Of a stretch of DNA of 64,000 bases, positions 18,212-26,337 are shown in pieces. The position numbers were made by a program, and so were the translations under genes. Position 1 is the stretch's first letter; each line of letters starts with the position of its first letter. The notes beneath the pieces are model-generated. The model saw only the letters and a program-made list of their open reading frames with translations. It ran no database searches and was not told where the DNA came from. The stretch comes from Hyphomicrobiales bacterium (GTDB lineage Bacteria; Pseudomonadota; Alphaproteobacteria; Rhizobiales; Rhizobiaceae), in assembly GCA_900468625.1 (NCBI GenBank), contig UBUL01000019.1, forward strand, positions 434,001 through 498,000. Direction: 5' to 3'.

Positions 18212-18936
18212 GTGAAGCGCGCATTCGCGTCAGCGAGATTTTCGGACCGACGATCCAGGGCGAGGGGATATTGATCGGCCTCCCAACGATTTTCGTGCGC
18301 ACCGGCGGCTGCGACTATCGCTGCTCCTGGTGCGACACGCTGCACGCTGTCGACAGTGACTATCGCGATCAATGGCAGCCAATGTCCGTGGACGAAATCT
18401 GGCAAGAAGTAACAAGGCTCTCCGGCGGCAAGCCGCTCACGATTTCACTCTCGGGCGGCAATCCCGCAATCCAGCCGCTCGCTCCGCTGATCGAGCGCGG
18501 CCATGCGCAAGGCTATCGTTTTGCGCTGGAAACGCAAGCGAGCCTAGCCAAGGACTGGTTCGCCGAGCTTGACGTGCTGGTGCTGAGCCCGAAACCGCCT
18601 TCGAGCGGCATGATAACGGACTGGACTGCTTTCGATGACTGTCTGCGCATGGCCGGCGATAAAGCGCAAATTGCGCTGAAGATCGTCATATTCGACGACC
18701 TCGACTACGCCTATGCGCAGGAGGCCGCGTCGCGTTATCCTCATTTGCCTCTCTATCTGCAGCCCGGCAATCATACGCCGCCGCCTGCAGACGCGGATGA
18801 TGCCCTCGTGGACATTGACGGAATTGTCGAGCGCATGCGCTGGCTGGTCGACAAGGTCAGCGTTGACAGATGGTTCGAGGCAAGAGTGCTGCCGCAACTG
18901 CACGTCATCATCTGGGGCAACAAGCGCGGCGTTTGA
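18208..18936 (+). CDS. queE: 7-carboxy-7-deazaguanine synthase QueE
   Basis: The 242-residue radical SAM enzyme rearranges 6-carboxytetrahydropterin to 7-carboxy-7-deazaguanine. The cluster motif is CDYRCSWC (Cys35, Cys39, Cys42: CX3CX2C, typical of QueE), preceded by [10 protein letters not shown]. Later come SLSGGNPA and LSPKPPSS. It starts inside the queD stop codon (ATGA) and is the last gene of the operon. A strong hairpin follows 13 bases after the stop. Confidence 0.95.
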   Translation: MSEARIRVSEIFGPTIQGEGILIGLPTIFVRTGGCDYRCSWCDTLHAVDSDYRDQWQPMSVDEIWQEVTRLSGGKPLTISLSGGNPAIQPLAPLIERGHAQGYRFALETQASLAKDWFAELDVLVLSPKPPSSGMITDWTAFDDCLRMAGDKAQIALKIVIFDDLDYAYAQEAASRYPHLPLYLQPGNHTPPPADADDALVDIDGIVERMRWLVDKVSVDRWFEARVLPQLHVIIWGNKRGV

Positions 18937-18949
18937 GCGAGCGCGGATT

Positions 18950-18968
18950 GGGCGCCTCTTTGGCGCCC
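18950..18968 (+). terminator. Hairpin after queE
   Basis: GGGCGCC and GGCGCCC form a perfect 7-bp stem with a 5-base loop, 13 bases after the queE stop. There is no T-run, so it is either a weak terminator or a 3'-end stabilising hairpin. Confidence 0.5.
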
Positions 18969-18971
18969 TCA

Positions 18972-19016
18972 GGGCATGATGCCGAAAAGTGTCAGGTGAT
19001 TTCGGCCGGCGTCATG
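18972..19016. repeat. Rhizobial intergenic palindrome (RIME-like)
   Basis: The segment begins GGGCATGATGCCGAAAAGTG, a sequence I recall from short palindromic elements dispersed between genes in Rhizobiaceae. GCCGAAA (18981-18987) pairs with TTTCGGC (19000-19006), and the flanking ATGAT/GTCAT extend the stem. It appears shortened compared with full elements. Confidence 0.55.
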
Positions 19017-19046
19017 TTCTACCCCTTTGATTCCAGGAGGTATTCA

Positions 19047-19073
19047 GATTTTAGGTCGAACCGACCTAAAATC
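19047..19073. terminator. Perfect 12-bp palindrome, probable bidirectional terminator
   Basis: GATTTTAGGTCG, loop AAC, CGACCTAAAATC. The stem has an A/T-rich outer part on both sides and lies between the converging queCDE operon and the ArsR gene, fitting a terminator that serves both directions. Confidence 0.6.
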
Positions 19074-19138
19074 ATCCGGCTCCAGCGCAGATCTTCGCAG
19101 CACGGTCGATGGCCGGCGCAGCAAAGCCTGTCGCCGCC

Positions 19139-19501
19139 TTACGATTTCCCGTCGTGACTGTCGCTCCCGGCGGCGATATTCCTCGCTTTAGGCTTGGATT
19201 CAACATCAAAAAGTTCGGCAAGCGTCTTCAGAATTCGCAGAACGCCGGGATGGTCGCAGCTATAATATCTGAATTGCGCCTGGCGGCGCACTTTGACGAT
19301 GCCCGAATGATGCAGGCGGGTCAGATGCTGGCTCAGTGCCGATTGCGATATTCCAAGTTTCTTGGCCAGGCTGTTTACATCTTCCTCATGGTCGGACAGA
19401 TGGATACAGACCTCCAGTCGCTTGGGATTTGAAAGCTGGTTGAGAAGGTCTGCGTGGTAGATGAGACGCTCATCTTCTCTGGTCTGATCTGAGGAATACA
19501 T
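19139..19501 (-). CDS. ArsR-family winged-helix regulator, NolR-like
   Basis: The 120-residue protein has an ArsR-type winged helix: SNPKRLEVCIHLS, then LAKKLGISQSALSQHLTRL as recognition helix, then the wing VRRQAQFRYYS. It lacks the ELCVC metal site of arsenic sensors. The order and motifs (SNPKRL, SQSALSQHL, RRxAQ-x-YYS) are close to NolR, the rhizobial repressor of nodulation genes, so a NolR paralogue or homologue is likely. Targets cannot be read from the sequence. It is a single gene. Confidence 0.88.
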   Translation of the reverse strand: MYSSDQTREDERLIYHADLLNQLSNPKRLEVCIHLSDHEEDVNSLAKKLGISQSALSQHLTRLHHSGIVKVRRQAQFRYYSCDHPGVLRILKTLAELFDVESKPKARNIAAGSDSHDGKS

Positions 19502-19830
19502 AGCGCGGCCAATCGTTGATGGTTAATCTTAAAAATCCCTCTCTGCGTCGCGCGATAATAAACGCAAAAGCTGCACAATTAAGGTCTGGATATTGCAGAA
19601 CATTACGCCTTCGCGGAGCAAGCGGGCCTCCCACTTAGGCCGATCTCCATCGATCAACCTTCTTCGACCGACAACTAGGGTCTTATTGCAATTTTGGAAT
19701 ATGTGCTGCCCAAGGGTTTTGCAATTATCCTGTAACAAAATCGAACGAATTGCCTTGTTTTTGTCCGGGTTCTGACATCGCACTGCTAATAAAGCGGATT
19801 ATCTTCTGCTCCAACGAACAGGAGGTAACC
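19502..19830. other. Divergent intergenic region before the 67-residue gene
   Basis: It holds the promoters of the ArsR gene (minus) and the small gene at 19831 (plus). It is AT-richer than the flanking genes. No open frame with a ribosome site and no repeat was recognised. Confidence 0.4.
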
Positions 19831-20034
19831 ATGACCCAAAGGGACTTGACGATCGCCGAAGTTCTCAAAGATCCGCTGATCCGCCAGGTCATGCGCGCGG
19901 ATCGCATTTCCGTGACCGGAATGGCGACCCTGCTGCAGGATGCTGCGCGCCGGCAGGAGCGTGCTCTGTCGGTCAATCTGGCACCGATCGCTCGTGCGGC
20001 TTCTTCCTCCATGCCTCAGGCCGATCTGCGCTGA
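19831..20034 (+). CDS. Small conserved-looking protein, 67 residues
   Basis: The protein begins MTQRDLTIAEVLKDPLIRQV and continues with a second amphipathic helix (VTGMATLLQDAARRQERAL). It is helical, soluble and without cysteine. An excellent ribosome site, AGGAGGTAACC, immediately precedes the ATG, and a good terminator follows, so it is a stand-alone expressed gene. Short proteins with the same opening (DLTIAEVLKDPLIRQVMRAD) are, to my knowledge, common in Rhizobium genomes and have no assigned function. Confidence 0.8.
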   Translation: MTQRDLTIAEVLKDPLIRQVMRADRISVTGMATLLQDAARRQERALSVNLAPIARAASSSMPQADLR

Positions 20035-20057
20035 TATCTTCTTTCCCTTGCGACAAC

Positions 20058-20090
20058 GGCAATCGCTGCATGTTGGGCGATTGCCGCCGT
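20058..20090 (+). terminator. Rho-independent-like terminator
   Basis: GGCAATCGC (20058-20066) pairs with GCGATTGCC (20077-20085), followed by GCCGTTTT. It lies 23 bases after the 67-residue gene. Confidence 0.65.
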
Positions 20091-20182
20091 TTTGGTTTCA
20101 GGCGACCGGATGGCCTCCCACTGGAGGCGCGCCCGCTTCTTGCCGAAGCCCTTGCTGCCGCCTCATTTTCAAGCTTCGGCCA

Positions 20183-21073
20183 TCAGAGGGCGCCGCTCCG
20201 GTTCAAAGAGATCGCATAGACGCTTGTCGTTGCTGTCATGAAGAGCCTGTGCTTGCCGCGACCGCCGAAACAGAGATTGGAAACGGTTTCAGGCACGAGG
20301 ATCTTGCCCAGGAGATGGCCATCGGGCGCGATGCAGTGCACGCCGTCGGCTGCGGACGACCAGAGATTGCCGTCGCTGTCGAGGCGCATGCCGTCGGCAC
20401 AGCCGGGCGAAATGACATGAAATACCTCGCCGCCCGATAGCCGCCAGTTTTCGCTGACATTGAAAACGCGGATGTGCTGCGCATCGCTGCCATGCATGCG
20501 GCCGGTATCGGCGACATAGAGTTTTTTCTCATCAGGGCTAAAGGCAAGTCCATTTGGGCAATTGAAATCCGTCAACACCGCCTGCATGGCCCCGGAAGGA
20601 TCGACACGATAGACGTTGCATGGCAATTCCTGCTCGCTTCTATGCCCTTCATAGTCGGTGGCGATGCCATAGTGGGGGTCACTGAACCAGACGGCGCCGT
20701 CCGAGGCGACAATCACATCGTTTGGTGAATTCAGGCGTTTGCCCTGATAGCTGTCTGCGATGACGGTGATCGATCCATCATGTTCCGTGCGCGTGACGCG
20801 CCTGCCGCCGTGTTCGCAGCTCACGAGCCGGCCCTGCCGGTCGCGCGTATGACCGTTCGAAAAATTCGAAGGTTCGCGAAACACACTCGTGCCGACGCCA
20901 GGGATCCAGCGCATGATGCGGTTGTTGGGAATGTCGGAGAAAAGCAGGCAGTTCAGATCTCCGAACCACACAGGACCTTCGACCCAATCGAACCCTGTGG
21001 CGATCTGCTTGACGGGAGCATTGCCAAGAACGAATTTCCCGAAGGCCGGATCCATGATCTCGAAGAACGACAT
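20183..21073 (-). CDS. SMP-30/gluconolactonase family sugar lactonase
   Basis: The 296-residue six-bladed beta-propeller of the SMP-30/gluconolactonase/LRE family opens sugar-acid lactones. The metal-site elements are EGPVWF (Glu32), NSPNDVIV (Asn) and VADTGR (Asp), and the internal SNGHTRDRQGRLVSCEHGGRRVTR segment is typical. It has no signal peptide. GGGAGG precedes the ATG. It is divergent from the HbpS-like gene, and both starts flank one palindromic LacI operator, so it probably feeds an aldonate into the gluconate/idonate pathway encoded downstream. Confidence 0.9.
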   Translation of the reverse strand: MSFFEIMDPAFGKFVLGNAPVKQIATGFDWVEGPVWFGDLNCLLFSDIPNNRIMRWIPGVGTSVFREPSNFSNGHTRDRQGRLVSCEHGGRRVTRTEHDGSITVIADSYQGKRLNSPNDVIVASDGAVWFSDPHYGIATDYEGHRSEQELPCNVYRVDPSGAMQAVLTDFNCPNGLAFSPDEKKLYVADTGRMHGSDAQHIRVFNVSENWRLSGGEVFHVISPGCADGMRLDSDGNLWSSAADGVHCIAPDGHLLGKILVPETVSNLCFGGRGKHRLFMTATTSVYAISLNRSGAL

Positions 21074-21113
21074 TGTGACAATACCTCCCTAAGGTTACAT
21101 CGAGAGATCGATG

Positions 21114-21127
21114 TGTTATCGATAACA
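21114..21127. promoter_or_regulatory. LacI-type operator, copy 1
   Basis: TGTTATCGATAACA is a perfect 14-bp palindrome between the divergent lactonase and HbpS-like genes. The same palindrome occurs before two other units of this island, and a degenerate copy precedes the lacI-type gene itself. Confidence 0.85.
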
Positions 21128-21161
21128 TATTCAATCGAGTCCGCAAGCGGGAGGATAGTGC

Positions 21162-21581
21162 ATGAGCCATGTTCTGACGTCGAGTGTCCTGAGCGACGAA
21201 GGGGTGATGACGTTGTTGACCGCTGCGATCTCGGCTGCTTCTGAGATGGGGCAGCCGCAATGCATCGTCATCGTCGATCAGTCCGGTGTGACGCTCGGCT
21301 CCTTCCGTATGCGTGGTTCGCGTTTTCAGTCGTTGAAAAGCGCGGCTGCCAAGGCGCAGACGGCCGCTTCCATCGGTGCGCCGAGCCATTCCCTGCCGGA
21401 GCATGCAAGGGTGCCCCTGGCCGTTGCAACGCGCGGCGGGATGACGGGTCTGCGCGGGGGCTTGCCGATCCGTGTCGGCGGCACGCTTGTCGGCGGGATC
21501 GGCGTCGGTTCGGGCTCCGGAGAGCAGGACGAGCAGGTTGCCCGTGCCGCCCTCAACGCGATCGGTGCCGATCTCGATTAG
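21162..21581 (+). CDS. GlcG/HbpS family protein
   Basis: The 139-residue protein has a complete GlcG/HbpS (DUF336) domain: an N-terminal helix, CIVIVDQSGVTLGSFRM, a central KAQTAASIGAPS helix, GGLPIRVGG and the glycine-rich GGIGVGSGSGEQDEQVARAAL. Members bind haem or small molecules or occur beside glycolate and propanediol genes. The exact role is unsettled. It shares an operator with the lactonase and so belongs to the same sugar-acid regulon. It converges on the idnD-like gene. Confidence 0.85.
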   Translation: MSHVLTSSVLSDEGVMTLLTAAISAASEMGQPQCIVIVDQSGVTLGSFRMRGSRFQSLKSAAAKAQTAASIGAPSHSLPEHARVPLAVATRGGMTGLRGGLPIRVGGTLVGGIGVGSGSGEQDEQVARAALNAIGADLD

Positions 21582-21643
21582 ACCGGATGCGAGCGCGAAA
21601 TCCATTTCATTTTCGATGAGGTGGATTTCGCGCGGTTTTCGCT

Positions 21644-22675
21644 TCAGGCGAAGACGATCTGCGCCTTCATGGCCTTGCTTCGATCCGAAGCGATTTCGAA
21701 AGCACTGATCGCCTCGGCAAGCGGTACCGTATGGGTAATGAGCGGCCGCACATCGATGAGGCCCTTGCGCATCAGATCAACACCGACGGCAAACTCCTCG
21801 TGAAAACGGAAGGAGCCGCGCAATTCCAGTTCCTTGGCCGTGATCGAAAGCATCGGCAGGCTCATGTCGCCGCCGATACCAAGCTGGACGATGATCCCGC
21901 GCGGTCGAAGTGCCGCAATACCGCCGGCAAGCGCCGCAGCAGCGCCGGAGCATTCGTAGAGCACATCGAAAGTGCCCTTGTCGGCGGAATAGGCGGCAAG
22001 CGCTTCCGGCTCGTTCTTCGTATTGATGACCCTGTCGGCACCCGCTTGCCTGGCAAGCGACAAGGTGAAGTCCGAAAGATCGGTCGCTACGATCTCGACA
22101 GCACCTGCGCGGCGTGCGGCGAGGATCGAGAGGACGCCGATCGGGCCGCAGCCGGTTATGAGAACGCGTTTGCCGAGCATCTCGCCCGCACGCCGGGTGG
22201 CGTGGAGCGTGACGGCCAAAGGTTCCGCCATGGCTGCTTCACCCGGCGTTAGCCCGTCTGCCGGCACGCATTGGATGGCATCGGCGACGAGCGTTTCGCG
22301 GAATGCGCCCTGGATATGCGGGAAGGGCATGGCGCTTCCATAAAAGCGCATGTTGAGGCATTGATTGGGCAGGCCCTGCAGGCAGTAGCGGCAGCTCCGG
22401 CATGGACGGGAGGGGGAGACGGCAACGAGCTGACCGATTTCGAGCCCTTCTACGCCGGGGCCGAGTGCGGTCACCGTTGCGCTGACCTCATGCCCGAGGA
22501 TCATCGGCTCCTTCAGTCGCACGGTGCCGAAGCCGCCATGATGGTAGTAATGCAGGTCGCTGCCGCAGACCCCGCCGGTCGCGAGCGTCAGCTTGACTTC
22601 TCCAGCCCCTGGTTCTTCTTCCGGATAATCCTCGATCCGCACATCCTTGGCGGCGTGAGCGACAATGGCTTTCAT
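21644..22675 (-). CDS. idnD: Zinc-dependent L-idonate 5-dehydrogenase-like enzyme
   Basis: The 343-residue medium-chain dehydrogenase has the catalytic zinc site GGVCGSDLHYYHHGG with GHE, the four-cysteine structural zinc lobe (CRSCRYCLQGLPNQC) and the nucleotide motif GCGPIG. It most resembles L-idonate 5-dehydrogenase, which oxidises L-idonate to 5-keto-D-gluconate; sorbitol or other polyol substrates remain possible. GAGGAG precedes the ATG at 22675. It is the second gene after the 2-hydroxyacid dehydrogenase (10-base gap) in a unit starting at operator copy 2. Confidence 0.82.
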   Translation of the reverse strand: MKAIVAHAAKDVRIEDYPEEEPGAGEVKLTLATGGVCGSDLHYYHHGGFGTVRLKEPMILGHEVSATVTALGPGVEGLEIGQLVAVSPSRPCRSCRYCLQGLPNQCLNMRFYGSAMPFPHIQGAFRETLVADAIQCVPADGLTPGEAAMAEPLAVTLHATRRAGEMLGKRVLITGCGPIGVLSILAARRAGAVEIVATDLSDFTLSLARQAGADRVINTKNEPEALAAYSADKGTFDVLYECSGAAAALAGGIAALRPRGIIVQLGIGGDMSLPMLSITAKELELRGSFRFHEEFAVGVDLMRKGLIDVRPLITHTVPLAEAISAFEIASDRSKAMKAQIVFA

Positions 22676-22685
22676 GTCTTTCTCC

Positions 22686-23633
22686 TCAAAGAACGGGTGT
22701 CGGCAGGGCCTGGCCGGCGAAATGAGCGGCCAGATTGTCGCGCACCAGCTGCCCCATGGCCTTGCGTGTCTCCACCGTACCGGAGGCGTGATGGGGCTGC
22801 AGCAGCACATTGTCGAGCGCCAGGAAGCGGGGATTGAGCTTCGGCTCGCCTTCGAAGACGTCGAGTGCTGCCGATCCGAGCTTGCCGGTTTCCAGTGCGT
22901 CAAGCAGTGCCTCTTCGTCGATATTGGAGGCTCTGGAGATGTTGATCAGCATACCTTCCGGGCCGAGCGCCTCGATCACCTTTTGACCGACGATGTGTCG
23001 GGTTGCCGAGGAGGCGGCAAGCGTGACGAACAGGAAATCCGATTGCCGCGCGAGTTCGACGGGATCCGCGACAAAGGTCATGTCGGAGGCGTAGGCTTTC
23101 GCTTCGACGTCGGAATAGGCGATCTGCATGTCGAAGCCCTTCAGGCGCTTGGCGACTTCGAAGCCGATGCGGCCGAGGCCCAGCACGCCTGCACGCCGCC
23201 CCCAGACGCGGCGCTTGAGGGGATAAAGCCCCTTTTGCACCCAGCTGCCGTCACGCACCCATGTCTCCGCGCCGATCATGCCGCGCGACAGGCAGAGCAT
23301 CATAGCAATCCCAAGGTCGGCAACGTCATTTGTGAGCACGTCGGGCGTATTGGTGACACGGATGCCGCGCTCGCGGCAGGCTTGCAGATCGACGGCGTCG
23401 AAGCCGACGCCATAGACCGAAATGACCTCCAGTTTCGGGCAGGCTTCGATCATGGCGCGGTTGGCACCGAGCTCGCCGCGCGTCGCAATCGCCCTGACCG
23501 ACGGTCCGACCTCAGCAAGCAGCTTGTCCTTGTCGGCGGCCTCGAAATAGCGATGAACGTGAAACGCTGCCTCGAGCGGTTCCTGATCCCATTGCGGATA
23601 GGGACCAATCTGCAGGATCGGTGGCTTATCCAT
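22686..23633 (-). CDS. D-isomer-specific 2-hydroxyacid dehydrogenase (ketogluconate/hydroxypyruvate reductase-like)
   Basis: The 315-residue NAD(P)-dependent enzyme has a Rossmann motif VLGLGRIG near residue 150, the catalytic Arg in INISRAS, the Glu region DVFEGEP and the catalytic His in QPHHASG. This family reduces glyoxylate, hydroxypyruvate and 2-keto-D-gluconate (GhrB/TkrA). Given its neighbours, a 2-ketogluconate reductase producing gluconate is the most economical reading, which is an inference. AGGGAGG precedes the ATG. It is the first gene of the leftward unit controlled from operator copy 2. Confidence 0.85.
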   Translation of the reverse strand: MDKPPILQIGPYPQWDQEPLEAAFHVHRYFEAADKDKLLAEVGPSVRAIATRGELGANRAMIEACPKLEVISVYGVGFDAVDLQACRERGIRVTNTPDVLTNDVADLGIAMMLCLSRGMIGAETWVRDGSWVQKGLYPLKRRVWGRRAGVLGLGRIGFEVAKRLKGFDMQIAYSDVEAKAYASDMTFVADPVELARQSDFLFVTLAASSATRHIVGQKVIEALGPEGMLINISRASNIDEEALLDALETGKLGSAALDVFEGEPKLNPRFLALDNVLLQPHHASGTVETRKAMGQLVRDNLAAHFAGQALPTPVL

Positions 23634-23658
23634 CTTTCAAGTCCTCCCTTGACATCAA

Positions 23659-23674
23659 ATGTTATCGATAACAT
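23659..23674. promoter_or_regulatory. LacI-type operator, copy 2
   Basis: ATGTTATCGATAACAT, a perfect 16-bp palindrome, lies between the divergent 2-hydroxyacid dehydrogenase (minus) and gluconate 5-dehydrogenase (plus) genes, 25 and 45 bases from their starts. Confidence 0.87.
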
Positions 23675-23719
23675 AAACAGGAGATGCAATCATTGTCGAG
23701 ATGAAAAACGGAGGAAACG

Positions 23720-24478
23720 ATGTCTCTTGGTCTTTTTGATCTGAAAGGACGGCGCGCCCTGGTGACCGGTTCTTCCCAAGGCATCGGACTTGCGCTCGCC
23801 AAGGGGTTGGCCGCTGCCGGCGCAGCGATCGTGCTTAACGGCCGTGATCGCAAAAAGCTTGCAAAGGCGGCCGAAAGCTTTAGCGGCGAGGTACACATGC
23901 TGGCATTCGACGCCACCGATCATGCGGCCGCGCGTCAGGCCGTCGATGCATTCGAGGCCGAAACCGGCGCGATCGACATCCTCGTCAACAATGCCGGCAT
24001 GCAGTTTCGCACGCCGCTCGAGGATTTTCCGGCCGATGCTTTCGAACGGCTTTTGCGTACGAACATATCGAGCGTCTTCAATGTCGGCCAGGCCGTCGCG
24101 CGGCACATGATCAAGCGAGGCGCCGGCAAGATCATCAATATCGCAAGCGTGCAGACGGCGCTGGCGCGCCCCTCGATTGCTCCTTACACGGCAACCAAGG
24201 GGGCCGTCGGCAATCTGACCAAGGGCATGGCGACGGATTGGGCCAAACATGGGCTGCAATGCAACGCCATTGCGCCGGGCTATTTCGATACGCCGTTGAA
24301 CGCGGCGCTCGTCGCCGATGCCGATTTCTCGGCGTGGCTGGAAAAACGCACGCCCGCAGGGCGTTGGGGCCGCGTTGAGGAATTGGTCGGCGCCTGCATT
24401 TTCCTTGCCTCCGATGCCTCCTCTTTTGTCAACGGTCATGTGCTCTATGTCGACGGCGGCATCACAGCGTCTCTCTGA
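23720..24478 (+). CDS. idnO: Gluconate 5-dehydrogenase (5-ketogluconate reductase), SDR family
   Basis: The 252-residue short-chain dehydrogenase has the cofactor motif TGSSQGIG (residues 17-24), NNAG, the catalytic Ser in INIASVQ and the YTATKG catalytic Tyr/Lys. The start (LFDLKGRRALVTGSSQGIG) and end (VNGHVLYVDGGITASL) are typical of IdnO/Gno, which interconverts 5-keto-D-gluconate and D-gluconate. GGAGG precedes the ATG. It heads the rightward unit idnO-gntK-dehydrogenase-small protein, with operator copy 2 upstream. Its end overlaps gntK. Confidence 0.9.
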   Translation: MSLGLFDLKGRRALVTGSSQGIGLALAKGLAAAGAAIVLNGRDRKKLAKAAESFSGEVHMLAFDATDHAAARQAVDAFEAETGAIDILVNNAGMQFRTPLEDFPADAFERLLRTNISSVFNVGQAVARHMIKRGAGKIINIASVQTALARPSIAPYTATKGAVGNLTKGMATDWAKHGLQCNAIAPGYFDTPLNAALVADADFSAWLEKRTPAGRWGRVEELVGACIFLASDASSFVNGHVLYVDGGITASL

Positions 24479-24989
24479 CGGCGCAAAGCCGTGCCGCTTC
24501 GTTATCATGGGCGTCAGCGGCTGCGGCAAATCGTCGGTTGGCTCGGCGCTCGCACAACGCCTTGGCGGCATTTATGTTGACGGGGATGATCTTCATCCCG
24601 CCGCCAATGTCGCCAAGATGAGTGCCGGCATTCCTTTGACCGACACCGATCGGTGGCCCTGGCTCGACAAGATCGGTCGATGTCTGGTTTTGGCCGATAA
24701 GACGGCGCTGATTGGATGTTCGGCGCTCAAGCGCAGCTATCGCGATCGGATTCGCGAAGTCGCCGGAGCGCCGGTTTCGTTCGTCCACCTCGCCGGCACG
24801 CGGGAAACCATCTTGGAACGTCTGCAGGCGAGGCGGGATCACTTCATGCCGCCGGCGTTGCTCGACAGCCAATTTGCCGCGCTGGAGCCGCCTGGCGCCG
24901 ACGAACAGGCGATCACAGTCGATATTAGCCAGCCGCTCGATGCGGTCGTTGCGGCTATCATGACAGCATTGGAGGAGAGGCAATCATGA
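24447..24989 (+). CDS. gntK: Gluconokinase
   Basis: The 180-residue kinase phosphorylates D-gluconate to 6-phosphogluconate with ATP. It has the family P-loop MGVSGCGKSSVG (from residue 21), YVDGDDLHP, MSAGIPLTDTDRWPWL and CSALKRSYRD, all hallmarks of GntK. ATG at 24447, inside the 3' end of idnO, gives the usual ~20 residues before the P-loop; ATG at 24507 would remove them. The gene overlaps both neighbours (32 bases with idnO, 4 bases with the next gene), indicating translational coupling. Confidence 0.93.
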   Translation: MSTAASQRLSDGAKPCRFVIMGVSGCGKSSVGSALAQRLGGIYVDGDDLHPAANVAKMSAGIPLTDTDRWPWLDKIGRCLVLADKTALIGCSALKRSYRDRIREVAGAPVSFVHLAGTRETILERLQARRDHFMPPALLDSQFAALEPPGADEQAITVDISQPLDAVVAAIMTALEERQS

Positions 24990-25873
24990 GCAACAAAGTG
25001 GCGCTGATCGGCGTCGGCGCAATGGGCGGTGCGATCGGCGCCCGCCTGGCGGAGACCGGCAATCAGCTGACTGTTTTCGATCTCGACAAGGACAAGGTTG
25101 CGGCTCTGACCGCAAAAGGCGCTACGGCTGCCATCAGTGCGGCCGCGGCGGCAGCCGTTTCCGATTTCGTCATTCTGAGCCTCAATTCCCCGAAGATCGT
25201 CCATGCCGCGGTATTCGGGCTCGAAGGCGTTGCAGCGGGCGCAGGGCCGGGCACGCTGATCATCGATATGTCATCGATCGATCCCGACGCGACCAAGGCG
25301 CTTGCCGCAGAAGCGGCGGAAAGGGGATTGCGCTGGGTGGACAGCCCCCTTTCCGGTGGAGCGCCGAAGGCCTTGATTGGACAGTTGACGCTGATGGCCG
25401 GCGGTAGCGAACAGGATGTCGCGGACGCGCATCAGGTGCTGCGTCATGTGGCATCGAACTACACCCATATGGGTCCTGTCGGTGCGGGCCAGACCACGAA
25501 GCTCGTCAATCAGGTTCTTTGCGCATTGAATTTCCTCGCGGTCGCAGAAGCCACACAGCTGGCGCTCGATGCCGGCGTCGATGCCGCCAAGATCCCGCAG
25601 GCGCTGAAGGGCGGCAGGGCCGACAGCGCCATTTTGCAAGAATATATGCCGCGCTATGTCGCCAAGGATTATCGCCGCACCGGCAGGATCGACAACATGG
25701 TCAAGGATCTGAACGGCGCTCAGGATCTTGCCCGCAGGACCAACACCGCCATGCCGCTGACCGCCGTCTGTGCAGAGATACACCGTATGCTGACGGCATC
25801 CGGGCTTGGTGGTGAAGACCAGGCGGCATTGATGGAATTCTTCAAAGGGCCGAACAAGGAGATCGCCGGATGA
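24986..25873 (+). CDS. Short 6-phosphogluconate/3-hydroxyisobutyrate-type dehydrogenase
   Basis: The 295-residue beta-hydroxyacid dehydrogenase has the dinucleotide motif ALIGVGAMGG at the N-terminus, the substrate loop DSPLSGGAPKALIGQLTLMAGG and the catalytic Lys in GQTTKLVNQVL. Its length fits the short members (tartronate semialdehyde reductase, threonate dehydrogenase, 3-hydroxyisobutyrate dehydrogenase) rather than full 6-phosphogluconate dehydrogenase (~470 residues). Directly after gluconokinase it may oxidise a sugar-acid intermediate; the substrate is uncertain. ATGA overlap with gntK and with the next gene. Confidence 0.82.
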   Translation: MSNKVALIGVGAMGGAIGARLAETGNQLTVFDLDKDKVAALTAKGATAAISAAAAAAVSDFVILSLNSPKIVHAAVFGLEGVAAGAGPGTLIIDMSSIDPDATKALAAEAAERGLRWVDSPLSGGAPKALIGQLTLMAGGSEQDVADAHQVLRHVASNYTHMGPVGAGQTTKLVNQVLCALNFLAVAEATQLALDAGVDAAKIPQALKGGRADSAILQEYMPRYVAKDYRRTGRIDNMVKDLNGAQDLARRTNTAMPLTAVCAEIHRMLTASGLGGEDQAALMEFFKGPNKEIAG

Positions 25874-26202
25874 TTACAAGATATGCATTGTTTGAAGGCA
25901 AAGTCAGGGAAGGGGAGACGGAGGCTTTTCGAATCGCCGTTATGGAAACCATTCTGCCGAAGTGGAAACAATTTCCAGGCGCCCTCGACGTTAGGGTTAC
26001 CTTTGCCGAGACGCGCGATGAAGGCGCTCCCGAGTTTCCGATGATCTTGGCCGTCAATTATCCGGATATGGCTGCCGTCGAAAAGGCTCTTGCAAGCCCG
26101 GTGCGCACCGAGGCGCGGGCGGCGACGGAAGCCGTGCTGTCGCGCTTTTTCGAAGGACGCATCCATCATCATGTGACGCTAGCGCATGAGTTCCAGCTCT
26201 AG
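25870..26202 (+). CDS. Small dimeric alpha/beta-barrel (EthD/ABM-like) protein
   Basis: The 110-residue protein opens MITRYALFEGKVREGETEAF, followed by a helix and ALDVRVTFAETRDEGAPEFPMILAVNYPD, the strand-helix-strand pattern of dimeric alpha/beta barrels (EthD, antibiotic-biosynthesis monooxygenase, stress-responsive barrels). A C-terminal HHHVTLAHEF could contribute to a pocket. It is translationally coupled (ATGA) to the preceding dehydrogenase. A role as a mutarotase-like or isomerase-like helper in the sugar-acid pathway is only a guess. Confidence 0.65.
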   Translation: MITRYALFEGKVREGETEAFRIAVMETILPKWKQFPGALDVRVTFAETRDEGAPEFPMILAVNYPDMAAVEKALASPVRTEARAATEAVLSRFFEGRIHHHVTLAHEFQL

Positions 26203-26313
26203 TCTGGCTGCCGCAAGAGGTTTCCGACGCAGCCGCGCCCATGGCGTTTTGCTCGTCTTGCGGGATAGCTGAAGGCGCCTCTTGCCATTCTGGGAAGAGG
26301 CATATTACTCTGA

Positions 26314-26327
26314 TGGTAACGATAACA
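26314..26327. promoter_or_regulatory. Degenerate LacI-type operator, copy 4
   Basis: TGGTAACGATAACA differs from the perfect site (TGTTATCGATAACA) at three positions in the left half. It ends 10 bases before the ATG of the lacI-type gene, fitting weak autoregulation. Confidence 0.7.
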
Positions 26328-26337
26328 TAGGCCATGA

